A stretch of 46,426 nt of DNA. It comes from an uncultured Aquabacterium sp. (GTDB lineage: Bacteria; Pseudomonadota; Gammaproteobacteria; Burkholderiales; Burkholderiaceae_C). Numbering within the stretch: the stretch's first letter is position 1; each line of letters begins with the position of its first letter. Location of the stretch: NCBI RefSeq assembly GCF_913773725.1, contig NZ_CAJYGK010000043.1, positions 1-46,426 of the forward strand, in the 5' to 3' direction. Below the pieces are notes generated by a model. The model worked only from the letters and a program-made list of their open reading frames with translations. It ran no database searches and had not been told where the DNA came from. Shown here in pieces: positions 8,462 through 15,764 of the stretch. The translations under genes and the position numbers were made by a program.

Positions 8462-10576
8462 ATGAGCTTGCAACCCAAAGTTGCGTTGAGTAATGAGTTC
8501 CTGATTCAGTTGTCCAAGCTGCCCGCCAGCGTTCACACCAAGGTGATGAAGTGGGCCATCAAGTTCCAGAGTGATCCACGCAGTCCTGGCATCAATTACG
8601 AGAACATCAACGGCGCACGGGATGCGAACCTGAAGTCTGTTCGCATTGATCAAGACTGGCGCGGAATCGTCTTCAAACCCCAGTCGGGTGACGTGTACGT
8701 CCTGCTCTACGTCGATCACCACGACAGCGCCTACCGGTGGGCAGAGAACCGAAAGCTGGCCATTAACCCGGTCACGGGGGCGATGCAATTGGTCATGTTG
8801 GAGATGGGGGCTCCCGAGCTCGTCTCGGCGCCGGCACAGCCAGTGGCAGCCGATCCGTCTTCGACTGCCACAGTTGCTGCGCCAGCCGCCTCGTCTCCGC
8901 TGTTCGATACGCTGTCTGACCAAGAGCTGATGAGCCTGGGCGTCCCTCAAGAGCTGTTGTCATCTGTGAAGCGTCTGAGTTCAGATGCTGAGCTGGACGC
9001 CATGCAGCCCATGCTGCCTGTGGAGGCCTACGAAGGGTTGTTCCTGGTCGCTGCGGGTGATACGGTGACTCAGGTTCTGGTCTCGCGCGAGACGCGTGTC
9101 GACAAGGTCGTGGACACCACCGATTACGCGGCAGCTTTGAGTACGCCGGAATCTCAGGCGCGGTTTGTGGTGGTCAGCGACGATGAGACGATGGCTGCAA
9201 TCTTGAATGCGCCCTTGGCACAGTGGCGTGTCTTCCTGCATCCCACCCAACAGAAGCTGGCGGTCGGTGACCGCAGTGGCCCGGTTCGTGTGCTGGGCGG
9301 TGCAGGCACTGGAAAGACAGTACTGGCCATGCACCGAGCCAAGTGGTTGGCTGAGAACCGGACGGGTGATGGACAGAAAGTGCTGTTCACAACCTTCACG
9401 CGGAACCTGGCGTCGGACATCGAGCAAAACCTTAAGACGTTATGCGGCGCTGCCACGTTGGAGAAGCTGGAGGTCAAGAACCTGGATGCATGGGTGAGCA
9501 ACTTCATGCGTGCCAACAAGCTGGAACATCGCATCGTTTACGACCGCAAACAGGAGGGCGCGCTACAAGCCTGGCAGGCTGCCCTGGCGGTGCGAGACAC
9601 CACACTGGATCTGCCTGATGACTTTTACGAGCAAGAACTAGAGCACGTGGTGCTGGCACAGGGCATCACCACTCAGGATGAGTACCGAACGGCTCGTCGC
9701 ACAGGGCGTGGCGTGGTGCTCACTCGTGGCAAGCGTGACGCGGTATGGCCGGTGTTTGAGGAGTACCGGGGGCAACTGGCGTCTCGCCGACTCAAGGAGG
9801 TTGACGATGCCTACCGAGAGGTCGCGTCGTTGATCGCGTCAGAGGCGAAGCATCAATCTCGATATAGCGCCATCGTGATCGACGAGACACAAGACTTTGG
9901 TCCGCAGGCATTGCGGCTGCTGCGCGCGATGGCCAGCGGTGCACCGAATGATCTGTTCTTCGTGGGCGACGGCCACCAACGTATTTACAGCAGGCACAAA
10001 GCTGCGATGAGCAAATGCGGGATCGATATCCGGGGCCGCTCCAAAAAGCTGTACATCAATTACAGAACCACTGACGAAATCCGCCGTCAGGCGGTGGCCT
10101 TGCTGGAGGGCGTGGAGATCGACGACTTGGACGATGGCGCGGATGAGTCGAAGCGCTACCGCTCCTTGTCGCATGGACCGGTGCCCGAGGTGAAGGCGGT
10201 TGACGGCATTGAGGCTGCATTTTCGGAAGTCAAAACATTCCTCGATGGGTGGCAATCGCTGGGCGCGCAAGGTGGCTCACCAGTCACGTGCTGCGTGGTC
10301 GCTTCCAGTGAGAAGGTGCGTGATGCGCTTGCATCGCAACTGCAGCGAGTGGGATCGAGGACTGTTTCTGTCACCGCGCAAAGCAGTCACACCGACGAAA
10401 CGGGGGTGGTCTACCTCGCCACCATGCATCGCGCCAAAGGCTTGGAGTTTGATTGCGTGGCGGTGGTGGCGCCTCGAAGCTACGCAGTTGAGGTGGCCGA
10501 GGAAGGGAACAAGAGGCAGTTGCTTTATGTGGCTTTAACCCGCGCGAAGCGGGGGGCGGTCCTCTTGCTCACATGA
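8462..10576 (+). CDS. UvrD-type helicase with N-terminal RelE/ParE-like toxin domain
   Basis: Two-part protein of about 704 residues. Residues 5-100 resemble the RelE/ParE/HigB toxin fold, with LKSVRID..WRGIVF, VLLYVDHHDSAY and WAENRKL. Residues 250-705 are a superfamily 1 helicase: Walker A GGAGTGKTVLA (about 280), Walker B IVIDETQDFG (about 472), MHRAKGLEFDCVAVV (motif V) and RQLLYVALTRAKRG (motif VI) close to the C-terminus. The link between them is Ala/Pro/Ser-rich. AAGGAG at 8449-8454 sits 7 bases before ATG 8462, so I prefer that start over the GTG at 8459. The gene starts 4 bases after the DruE-like stop, a sign of translational coupling. G+C is low (30 of 60 bases at 9841-9900). The toxin fold may act as an RNA- or ribosome-binding module rather than a toxin; its activity is unknown. 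Confidence 0.85.
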   Translation: MSLQPKVALSNEFLIQLSKLPASVHTKVMKWAIKFQSDPRSPGINYENINGARDANLKSVRIDQDWRGIVFKPQSGDVYVLLYVDHHDSAYRWAENRKLAINPVTGAMQLVMLEMGAPELVSAPAQPVAADPSSTATVAAPAASSPLFDTLSDQELMSLGVPQELLSSVKRLSSDAELDAMQPMLPVEAYEGLFLVAAGDTVTQVLVSRETRVDKVVDTTDYAAALSTPESQARFVVVSDDETMAAILNAPLAQWRVFLHPTQQKLAVGDRSGPVRVLGGAGTGKTVLAMHRAKWLAENRTGDGQKVLFTTFTRNLASDIEQNLKTLCGAATLEKLEVKNLDAWVSNFMRANKLEHRIVYDRKQEGALQAWQAALAVRDTTLDLPDDFYEQELEHVVLAQGITTQDEYRTARRTGRGVVLTRGKRDAVWPVFEEYRGQLASRRLKEVDDAYREVASLIASEAKHQSRYSAIVIDETQDFGPQALRLLRAMASGAPNDLFFVGDGHQRIYSRHKAAMSKCGIDIRGRSKKLYINYRTTDEIRRQAVALLEGVEIDDLDDGADESKRYRSLSHGPVPEVKAVDGIEAAFSEVKTFLDGWQSLGAQGGSPVTCCVVASSEKVRDALASQLQRVGSRTVSVTAQSSHTDETGVVYLATMHRAKGLEFDCVAVVAPRSYAVEVAEEGNKRQLLYVALTRAKRGAVLLLT

Positions 10577-10620
10577 TCTGAACAGACCTTTGTTGTTCGA
10601 GATGCTCAATGCGGTGTAGA

Positions 10621-10932
10621 TCAGATGGGAAAGACATGGCTCCGCACCACAACGACAAGCTGGCCGTACTCATTGACGCGGGCAACGCGCAGGCCACCCG
10701 CCGTGTCGCCTGCCACCTCTTGCAGCAGGTTCTCGAAAAAGGCCTGTACCTTGGGCCCGATCAGGCGACCTAGATAGAGCTAGCGCGCGATGCTGGACAG
10801 TGGGAAGGGGCCGGCTGGCTGTCGCCCGCCCAGCCAAGTCGGCGCGTATTCGTAGCCCAGGGGCTAGGCGTCGAATACGGCGCCGATCAACTCGTCGCCA
10901 TAGAAGACGTCCAGCGCAGTGAAGCGTTCCAT
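10621..10932 (-). pseudogene. hipA: hipA remnant (HipA N-terminal domain, two in-frame stops, 3' truncated)
   Basis: Minus-strand frame of 104 codons from ATG 10932 to the stop at 10621-10623, broken by internal stops at codons 23 and 47. The translation shows HipA N-terminal landmarks in the right order: LDVFYGDELIG, then GYEYAPTWL, then VQAFFENLL. HipA is the kinase toxin of the HipBA toxin-antitoxin pair (known from the family). The kinase domain is absent. Similarity fades after about 10712, so the last 30 codons may be unrelated DNA. The start overlaps a TGA (TGATG), the usual coupling of hipB to hipA. The downstream end lies within 50-140 bp of the helicase cluster. Confidence 0.65.
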
Positions 10933-10956
10933 CACGGCGTCACGGCGTCACGGCGT
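10933..10956. repeat. Three perfect tandem copies of an 8-bp unit
   Basis: CACGGCGT occurs at 10933-10940, 10941-10948 and 10949-10956 with no mismatch. It sits exactly at the junction of the hipB and hipA remnants. Each copy shifts the reading frame by two bases. The stop that ends the hipB remnant (10948-10950) lies inside the array. Replication slippage is a likely origin. Confidence 0.85.
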
Positions 10957-11103
10957 CCTGGATGTCTTGGGCACGACTTCCAGGCCGGCGACATCGAGCT
11001 GGCGCAGATTCGTCCCCTTGCGCTGCCGCTTGACCATCTGCCCGACGTCCCGCGCGGTGCGGACCACATGCGGTGCCAGGTAGTGCAGGGGCGTGTCAGC
11101 GGT
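10948..11103 (-). pseudogene. hipB: hipB remnant (XRE antitoxin with apparent internal deletion)
   Basis: The minus-strand frame reads TPLHYLAPHVV, then RDVGQMVKRQRKGTNLRQLD, then VAGLEVVPK before the stop. The first part looks like the start of a HipB/XRE helix-turn-helix. The GLEVV stretch resembles the usual C-terminal end of such antitoxins, so the middle, including the recognition helix, seems to be deleted (inference). An in-frame GTG at 11142 could have been a start further upstream. The remnant lies directly in front of the hipA remnant on the same strand, as in intact hipBA operons. Confidence 0.5.
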
Positions 11104-11142
11104 GGCGTCTGCGGGGTCGGTAACCTGCGGATCCTTGACCAC

Positions 11143-11328
11143 CCAAATAATGGTTGGCTGCACGGAAGTATGCAGACGCGTCGACTTGTAAGCCCTGCAT
11201 CGCTTTGCCACCAACGGGAATTTTCCGCGTCGGCCCGACGTCCCACAGGCATCTTCAACACGCACCGCGCGCCGGGCATGGCGTTTGCCTGGGCGTTGCA
11301 GGCGGCCTCTGCCGCGGTGCCCGATGCG
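11143..11328. other. Unassigned sequence between the hipBA remnant and opgG
   Basis: About 190 bases with no recognisable gene in any frame. The opgG frame stays open through it (back to 11068), but the peptide encoded there does not look like OpgG and overlaps the hipB remnant on the other strand. It should contain the opgG promoter, yet I see no convincing -35/-10 pair. Confidence 0.4.
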
Positions 11329-12909
11329 ATGCCAACACACTCCTCTTCTCTCTCACGTTTTCCTGCTCTCCGCCCTGCGCTGTGGTGCGCCGTGGGGGCC
11401 TTGACCGCATTCATCCAGCCGGCCGCCCAGGCGCAGGCACGCACCCCGATCTGGGGCTTCGACGACGTGGCGGCCCTCGCCAAGGCGGCTGCCGGCCGGC
11501 CCTATGAAGAGCCGAAAGCGGCCCCCTTGCCCCCCGCCCTGCGTGAGCTCGATTACGACCAGACCCGGGACATCCGCTTCAGGCCCGCGCAGGCCCACTG
11601 GCGCAGCGAGGGCCTGCCGTTCGAGTTGATGTTCTTCCACCTCGGCGGCTATCACCAGTCGGCAGTCGGCATCGAGGAGATCACGCCCAGCAAGGTGCAG
11701 CCCATTGTGTACAAGGCTGATTTGTTCGACTTCGGTCGCAACCGGTTGCCGTCCCGCGAATGGGGTGACATCGGGTTTGCCGGATGGCGTGCGCACCACG
11801 TGCTGAACCGGCCCGACTACAAGGACGAGGTGATTGCCTTCCTGGGGGCCAGCTATTTCCGCGCCGTCGGCAAGGGCCAGCAGTACGGCCTGTCGGCACG
11901 GGGGCTGGCGGTGGACACCGTCGGCGGGCAGGGCGAGGAGTTCCCGCGTTTCACGCGCTTCTGGGTTCAGCGCCCGACCAAGGGCGAGGCCGTGCTCACG
12001 GCCTACGCCCTGCTCGACTCGCCGCGGGTGACGGGCGCATACCGCTTCGACATCCGGCCTGGCGTGACGACGACGGTGGACGTGCGCATGCGGGTGTTCC
12101 TGCGCAAGCCCGTGGCGACACTCGGCGTGGCGCCGCTGACCAGCATGTTTGTCTCCGGCGAGAACCAGCCACATCCGGAAGACTACCGGCCGGAAGTGCA
12201 CGACTCCGATGGCCTGCAGGTTGCGCTGGCCACGCGAGAAGGGCGGCCCGGCGAGTGGCTGTGGCGCCCGCTGCACCGCCCGAACACGGTGCAGGTCAAC
12301 GGCTTTCAGGCCGGTCGGGTGCACGGCTTCGGGCTGATGCAACGTGACCGCCGCTATGCCAGTTACGAGGACCCGGAAGCGCGCTATGAACGTCGCCCCA
12401 GCGTGTGGGTCGAGCCCGTGGGCGACTGGGGTGCCGGCCGGGTGGAACTCGTCCAGCTTCCGGCACCGGACGAGACGCACGACAACATCGTGGCGTACTG
12501 GGTGCCGCAGGGCATGCCCAAAGTGGGTGAGCCGATGGAATGGCGCTACCGCCTGCATTGGGAAGCCGAACGCGAGCATCGGCCACCGGGGGGCTGGGCG
12601 GTGCAGACCCGCATGGGGCGTGGTTGGGCGCCTTTGCCGCCGGGGGAGGCCCAGTATGTGGTCGATTTCGACGGGCCGGTGCTCGATGCCCTGCCTGCCG
12701 ACGCCCGCCTCGAGGCGGTGGCCACCGTGGGACCCGGCGGGGCGCTGCTGGAGCAGCACGTCTTCCGCAACGAGCCCGGCGGCACGTGGCGGATGACGCT
12801 GCGTGTGCGCCGCGTTCACCCCACCCAGCCGGTCGAATTGCGAGCCTTCCTGCGCCGTGGCGGGGATGCGCTGACTGAAACCTGGACCATGCAGTTGCCG
12901 ACACCATGA
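11329..12909 (+). CDS. opgG: Glucans biosynthesis protein G (periplasmic)
   Basis: OpgG (MdoG) acts in the periplasm on osmoregulated periplasmic glucans, probably on branching or release of the glucan backbone made by OpgH. From ATG 11329 the protein is 526 residues, close to the usual 510-520. A signal peptide is visible: Arg residues at about 11 and 16, a hydrophobic ALWCAVGALTAFI core and an AQA cleavage site near residue 37. The mature part begins with WGFDDVAALAKAAAGRPYE and YDQTRDIRFRP, typical of the family. The start is uncertain: no clear Shine-Dalgarno precedes 11329, and ATG 11278 or GTG 11317 are in frame. The gene overlaps opgH by 4 bases (ATGA at 12906). Confidence 0.92.
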   Translation: MPTHSSSLSRFPALRPALWCAVGALTAFIQPAAQAQARTPIWGFDDVAALAKAAAGRPYEEPKAAPLPPALRELDYDQTRDIRFRPAQAHWRSEGLPFELMFFHLGGYHQSAVGIEEITPSKVQPIVYKADLFDFGRNRLPSREWGDIGFAGWRAHHVLNRPDYKDEVIAFLGASYFRAVGKGQQYGLSARGLAVDTVGGQGEEFPRFTRFWVQRPTKGEAVLTAYALLDSPRVTGAYRFDIRPGVTTTVDVRMRVFLRKPVATLGVAPLTSMFVSGENQPHPEDYRPEVHDSDGLQVALATREGRPGEWLWRPLHRPNTVQVNGFQAGRVHGFGLMQRDRRYASYEDPEARYERRPSVWVEPVGDWGAGRVELVQLPAPDETHDNIVAYWVPQGMPKVGEPMEWRYRLHWEAEREHRPPGGWAVQTRMGRGWAPLPPGEAQYVVDFDGPVLDALPADARLEAVATVGPGGALLEQHVFRNEPGGTWRMTLRVRRVHPTQPVELRAFLRRGGDALTETWTMQLPTP

Positions 12910-15131
12910 ACCCGACATCCTCCCCTCAGGGCGCAGCGCCCTCACCGCAACGCGCCAGCATGCCGGCGCGCCCGTGGCGCGGCATCGTGCCGCAGCTGAC
13001 ACAGTGGCTGTCGGACCGCACCGGGGCCGTGGCATGGTGGCCAGGCACCAGCGAAGGCCGGCTGGCCTGGCCGGTGGTCGGCTCGTGGCGCGCGCCCTTT
13101 GCCTCCACCGACCTGCCCTGGCAGGCACCGCAGCCCTGGGAGCAGGCGGCCACCGAGCGCCGCACCCTGCTGCTGCAATCCGTGGCGTTGGGCTCCGCAC
13201 TGGCCACCTTGCTCATCCTGCCGGCCCAACCGTTCGAAGCCGCCCCGCTGGCCAGCACGGTCTACGTGCTGATGTTCGCGCTGCTGTTCGCCTGGATCAT
13301 GGCCGGCTTCGTCACGGCGCTGATGGGTTTGCATGCACTGCGCCACGGTGATCGCCATGCCCTGCGTGCGGCGTCGTTGTCGTCGCGCTCGGCCGAGCCC
13401 ATCGACGTGCATGCCCGCACGGCCCTGATCATGCCCATCCGGCACGAGTCCGTGGCATCGGTCTTTGCCGGCCTGCAGGCCGTGGCCGAATCGCTGGCCT
13501 CCCGCCCCGAAGCCGGGCTGTTCGACGTGTACGTGCTCTCGGACAGCAGCGACCCGGACGTGCGGGTGGCCGAGCTGGCCTCGTTCTCGGCCTGGCGACA
13601 GGCCGTGGCCCGCACCGACCCCGCGCTCGCATCGCGGCTGTACTACCGCTGGCGTCAGCGCCGCACCCATCGCAAGGCGGGCAACGTGGCCGATTTCTGC
13701 CGGCGTTGGGGCCGTCGCTACCGCTACATGGTGGTGCTGGATGCCGACAGCGTCATGAGCGGCGACGCCCTGGTCACGCTGGTGCGGCTGATGGAGGCCC
13801 ATCCGGATGCCGGCATCATCCAGACCACCCCGCAGCCCTGCGGTCTGCACACCGTGCACGCGCGTGCGCAGCAGTTCGCGGCGCGCATCACCGGTCGCCT
13901 GTTCACGCTGGGCATGCAGCACTGGCAGCTGGGCGATGCCCATTACTGGGGGCACAACGCCATCCTGCGTGTGGCCCCCTTCATGCAGCACTGTGCGCTG
14001 GCGCCGCTGCCCGGTCGGGGCGGTCTGTCGGGCGACATCCTGTCCCATGACTTTGTCGAGGCGGCGCTGATGCGGCGGGCCGGCTTCCAGGTCTGGATGG
14101 TGTCAGACATCAGCGGTAGCCATGAGCAGGTGCCACCCAACCTCATCGAGGAGTTGCGACGGGATCGCCGCTGGTGCCAGGGCAACCTGCAGAACCTGCG
14201 GCTCGTCGCCGAGCCGGGGCTGCATCCGGCCCACCGGGTGATGTTGCTGACCGGGGCGATGGCCTACCTGTCGGCGCCACTGTGGCTGGGCTTCGTGCTG
14301 TTGGGCTTGTGGTTGAACCTCGGGGTGCCCGGTTCCGCGGTGAACGACGGTGCGGCGTGGTGTGCCCGCTTGCTGTGGGGCGGGATGGTTGCCATGCTGC
14401 TGCTGCCACGCATGCTCGGTGCCTGGGCAGCGGCCGGCTCCGATGAGCGCCGCCGACTGGGCGGAGGCGCCGTTCTGGCCAAGGGCGTGGCGCTGGAGAT
14501 GCTGCTGTCGGCGCTGTATGCCCCGATACGCATGGTGGCGCACACCGGCTTTGTGGTGGCAGCCCTGACCGGCTGGGCGCTCGAGTGGCGCTCGCCGCCG
14601 CGCGATGCGCAGGCCCTGTCCCATCGCCTCGCCTGGCAGGTGTTCTGGCCGGGCGCGCTGGCCGGTCTGTGCGTGACGGCCGCGCTCGCGCTGTGGGCGC
14701 CGTCCTCGCTGCCACTCGTGCTGCCGCTGGTGGTGCCGCTGATGCTGGCCGCACCGTTGGCGGTCTGGACGAGCCGCGTCGACGCCGGGCAGCGGCTGCG
14801 GGAAGCCGGCTGGCTGGTGACGCCGGAAGAGCGCTGGGCGCCGGCTGTGCTGAACAGGGCGTGGTCGCTGGCGGCGGGGCCCTGGCCCATGCCGCGCTGG
14901 CTGGACCTTCTGCGCGACCCCGCTCTGATGGCTCAGATTGTGAGCCTGTCCGCGCGCAGCAAGACGAGCGGTGCACGCGGAGTCGCCCGGCGCGGGTGGG
15001 TGGACCAGGCCCTGGAACAGGGGCCTCAGGTGCTGGACGAAGGCCAGCGCATGCACCTGCTCAACGAGCCTCGCCACCTGCTGCCGCTGGCCGCGGCCGA
15101 CGCGCGGCGACGGTGTGTCGGCGAAGGCTAA
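12906..15131 (+). CDS. opgH: Glucans biosynthesis glucosyltransferase H
   Basis: OpgH (MdoH) is an inner-membrane GT2 glucosyltransferase that polymerises the glucan backbone from UDP-glucose and exports it to OpgG. In the 741-residue protein I see two membrane segments (about 98-145), a GT2 domain with MPIRHE, VLDADSVM (DxD, about 278), LSHDFVEAALMRRAG (about 380) and RRDRRWCQGN (the QxxRW-like region, about 420), and several membrane segments from 445 to 630. It is shorter than E. coli OpgH (about 850), mainly at the N-terminus. Start and stop overlap with opgG implies coupled translation. Confidence 0.93.
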   Translation: MNPTSSPQGAAPSPQRASMPARPWRGIVPQLTQWLSDRTGAVAWWPGTSEGRLAWPVVGSWRAPFASTDLPWQAPQPWEQAATERRTLLLQSVALGSALATLLILPAQPFEAAPLASTVYVLMFALLFAWIMAGFVTALMGLHALRHGDRHALRAASLSSRSAEPIDVHARTALIMPIRHESVASVFAGLQAVAESLASRPEAGLFDVYVLSDSSDPDVRVAELASFSAWRQAVARTDPALASRLYYRWRQRRTHRKAGNVADFCRRWGRRYRYMVVLDADSVMSGDALVTLVRLMEAHPDAGIIQTTPQPCGLHTVHARAQQFAARITGRLFTLGMQHWQLGDAHYWGHNAILRVAPFMQHCALAPLPGRGGLSGDILSHDFVEAALMRRAGFQVWMVSDISGSHEQVPPNLIEELRRDRRWCQGNLQNLRLVAEPGLHPAHRVMLLTGAMAYLSAPLWLGFVLLGLWLNLGVPGSAVNDGAAWCARLLWGGMVAMLLLPRMLGAWAAAGSDERRRLGGGAVLAKGVALEMLLSALYAPIRMVAHTGFVVAALTGWALEWRSPPRDAQALSHRLAWQVFWPGALAGLCVTAALALWAPSSLPLVLPLVVPLMLAAPLAVWTSRVDAGQRLREAGWLVTPEERWAPAVLNRAWSLAAGPWPMPRWLDLLRDPALMAQIVSLSARSKTSGARGVARRGWVDQALEQGPQVLDEGQRMHLLNEPRHLLPLAAADARRRCVGEG

Positions 15132-15206
15132 GCCCCGCGCGCCGAAGGGGTGATGCGCTCGGTTACCATCCGGGCACTGTTGTTGCACCCCCGCAAGGAG
15201 CCCCCC

Positions 15207-15689
15207 ATGGCCGGACTCGGCGACATCAACGTCACCACCATCGATGGCGCACAGCACCCGCTGAGCCACTTCCTCGGCAAAGCCACGCTCATCGTCAACG
15301 TGGCCAGCAAGTGCGGTTTCACGCCACAGTACAAGGGACTGGAGGCGCTGTACCGCGCCAACCGCGACAAGGGCCTGGCGGTGCTGGGCTTTCCGTGCGA
15401 CCAGTTCGGACACCAGGAGCCCGGTGACGAGGCCGAGATCAAGTCTTTCTGCAGCCTGAATTACGACGTGACCTTTCCGATGTTCGCCAAGGTCGAGGTC
15501 AATGGGCCGGGCGCGCATCCTCTGTTCCAGGCGCTCAAGCAGCAGGCACCCGGACTGCTCGGCAGCGAGGGCATCAAGTGGAACTTCACCAAGTTCCTGC
15601 TGGATGCGCAGGGGCAGGTCGTGGACCGGTTTGCGCCGGTCACCCGTCCCGAAAGCCTGCAGGCCACCCTCGATCGGCTCATTGGCTGA
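15207..15689 (+). CDS. gpx: Glutathione peroxidase (BtuE/GPx family)
   Basis: Thiol peroxidase of 160 residues that reduces H2O2 and organic hydroperoxides. The peroxidatic cysteine is C36 in NVASKCGFTPQY. GFPCDQFGHQEPG (61-73) and KWNF (124-127) supply the conserved Gln, Trp and Asn. C82 in SFCSLNYDVTFPMF is at the place of the resolving cysteine in thioredoxin-dependent members, so the real reductant may be thioredoxin. AAGGAG at 15195-15200 sits 6 bases before ATG 15207, which decides the start against an in-frame ATG at 15150. No signal peptide, so cytoplasmic. Confidence 0.93.
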   Translation: MAGLGDINVTTIDGAQHPLSHFLGKATLIVNVASKCGFTPQYKGLEALYRANRDKGLAVLGFPCDQFGHQEPGDEAEIKSFCSLNYDVTFPMFAKVEVNGPGAHPLFQALKQQAPGLLGSEGIKWNFTKFLLDAQGQVVDRFAPVTRPESLQATLDRLIG

Positions 15690-15764
15690 GCCGGCTCCGA
15701 CCGCGCGTGGCCAAGGCCGCGTGGTGGTAGGCTTCGCGTCCATCTTCCTGCTGATTGGGTCCCC

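Noticed and set aside
10574..10623. TGATCT / AGATCA inverted hexamers flanking the end of the helicase cluster, considered as an element boundary
   Set aside because: Six-base arms 38 bases apart are expected by chance, and no matching sequence is seen at the left edge of the cluster.
10636..10773. Plus-strand reading starting MAPHHNDKLAVLIDAGNAQ, reminiscent of the start of NYN-domain proteins
   Set aside because: Only about 45 codons, the likeness ends after the first 20 residues, and most of it is antisense to the hipA remnant. It may be a scrap of another gene fused at the junction, but I cannot support it as a feature.
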